From NCBI GenBank assembly GCA_963691815.1, contig OY829645.1, positions 1,302,001 through 1,366,000 on the forward strand: a stretch of DNA of 64,000 nucleotides. The letters are read 5' to 3'. The stretch is from Echiichthys vipera. Lineage: Eukaryota > Chordata > Actinopteri > Perciformes > Trachinidae. The position numbers and the translations under genes were made by a program. The notes below the pieces were generated by a model. The model was given only the letters and a program-made list of their open reading frames with translations. It did no database searches and was not told where the DNA came from. This document shows positions 63,056 to 64,000 of this stretch, piece after piece (position 1 is the first letter of the stretch; each line of letters starts with the position of its first letter).

Positions 63056-64000
63056 GAGAATAGTAAGGTTTGGGTTAGTGATAGGCCGATATTGTAAGGG
63101 CGTACTCACACTGTCCTTCCGTACCGCGACCCGGGCTTTAGGGTACTTGTCCCCCCTCCCTCTCCCCCCCGCGCCCCAGCCCCGTTTTTACTCACACTGC
63201 CAGGGCCGGCCAATGCTTCTTGCTGTCCATACGCCATCACGCCGTAACACGTCACACGCATTGATCGCGTGTGTGTGGCTTTGTTTACAAATCTTTCCAC
63301 AGACCTTGGAGTTTTTGTGCGTCTTGTCGACTGTTTTTGAATATTTTCATCCGACCAAATCTGCAGTAAACACTCCACCTCCGCATCACATCAACGTGAA
63401 CCTTTCACCGCCATTGTTGTTGTTGTTAAATGTCCGCGCATGGTCCGTCCTTCTATTTACATGTCCGAACAGGCGGACATAACGCTACTGCTGTAGGGCT
63501 CGTGCTCGTGCTCGTACACGTGCGCACGCTCGTGCTGGTACATGTGCAAACGGCTCCGCTAAAGCCCACCTCTTTCAAGCGGGCCGTGGACGGCCCGCTG
63601 GCCGCAGTTATGCACGGAACGGGTGCACTCATACTGCTTAAAGGTACTAGGCTTTAGCTGAAAAACCGGTTTTGGCCCCGGCCAAAAGGACAGTGTGAGT
63701 ACGCCCTTACTGTATCCGTATCGGCCGATTCGGGCTGCTGTATTTTTTCCCGGCATTATATACAGACAGGCGTCCTCAGGCAGCTCTGAGTTGCTTGGGA
63801 TGCCTTTTTTAAGTTCAATAAATGCTCTTTTTTTTTTTTTAATTGAGACTCGTTATATTTGTTATCATTGGGTAATTTTTAGGATGTAAATTGAGGGAGC
63901 AAAAGTAGTATCGGCTCCAAATATTGGCTCAAGAAAATTGGCAGTCCGTATTGATCATCGGCTAAGGTTGATGAAAAGAAATTGGTATCGGCACCAGCCC
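63056..64000. repeat. Dispersed repeat with ATCGGCCGAT motifs (extends past window)
   Basis: GTGATAGGCCGATATTG before and TGTATCCGTATCGGCCGATT after a MITE, then AGTATCGGCTCC and ATTGGTATCGGCACCAGCCC at the window end, fit the ends of a non-autonomous hAT-like repeat common in fish. The outer end is not visible. Confidence 0.45.
63097..63707. mobile_element. MITE with TA target site
   Basis: 611 bp with near-perfect inverted ends AGGGCGTACTCACACTGTCC and GGACAGTGTGAGTACGCCCT, flanked by TA (63095-63096 and 63708-63709). Removing it restores an uninterrupted GGCCGATATTGTACTGTATC flank. No transposase. Confidence 0.8.

Noticed and set aside
1..64000. A bacterial-type or defence system locus
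   Set aside because: No ribosome-binding-site-led gene clusters, and all strong coding signals belong to eukaryotic transposable elements with introns, LTRs or TIRs.

Overview
This 64 kb window looks like teleost fish genomic DNA made almost entirely of transposable elements. I found no convincing intact host gene. The fish assignment is an inference from the combination of families: two-gene PIF/Harbinger transposons, hAT elements with BED fingers, chromovirus-type Gypsy elements, BEL/Pao, a GIY-YIG Penelope element, Polinton (Maverick) pieces, gamma-type endogenous retroviruses (ERVs), CR1/L2/Rex-type LINEs, and the dispersed repeat carrying GGGGGCGCTATG and ACTTCCTGTTGCCAG motifs.

Left part (1-7.5 kb): a non-autonomous LTR element on the minus strand (LTR 7101-7496, primer site matching tRNA-Ser-GCU) is broken by two independent Harbinger insertions. 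One of these was later split by a LINE, which was then split by another Harbinger copy. A paralogous copy of the LTR element at 34.3-36.9 kb preserves both empty Harbinger target sites, so the insertion boundaries and the CWG target duplications can be read directly.

7.5-17.4 kb: a plus-strand ERV (gag end, protease, RT, RNase H, integrase, env) with stops and frameshifts. Its env is interrupted by a minus-strand LINE (13492-16229) and a SINE (16622-16966) with a perfect 13-bp target duplication. 17.4-19.5 and 30.0-32.0 kb: two inverted pieces of a Polinton (integrase, DNA polymerase B, structural protein), one holding a 271-bp tandem triplication. Between them lies a minus-strand Gypsy (19480-28616), whose pol gene is split by a complete hAT transposon (21247-25735) with an apparently intact two-exon transposase gene. 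A Gypsy fragment in the opposite orientation and a LINE tail follow.

32-36.9 kb: a second LINE and the second copy of the non-autonomous LTR element. 37.5-56.1 kb: an array of the GGGGGCGCTATG repeat, broken by a Penelope element (40.1-42.4 kb) and by an 11-kb block. That block holds a BEL/Pao element with a young Gypsy inserted in its gag (44626-49342, LTRs about 98% identical, 5-bp TSD), a deleted minus-strand ERV related to the 7.5-kb ERV and carrying a solo LTR, and another Harbinger fragment. 56-64 kb: AT-rich DNA with minisatellites, one weak candidate host exon, a decayed L1-type fragment, and nested terminal-inverted-repeat elements.

At least eleven nested insertions can be ordered in time from junctions and target duplications. 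The only element that looks potentially functional is the hAT at 21-26 kb. The observations most worth following are the INT/PolB chimeric triplication, the two structured palindromes no gene explains, the shared deletion of the Harbinger copies, the conserved UAG readthrough arrangement in two ERV copies, and the Thr-rich repeat in env.
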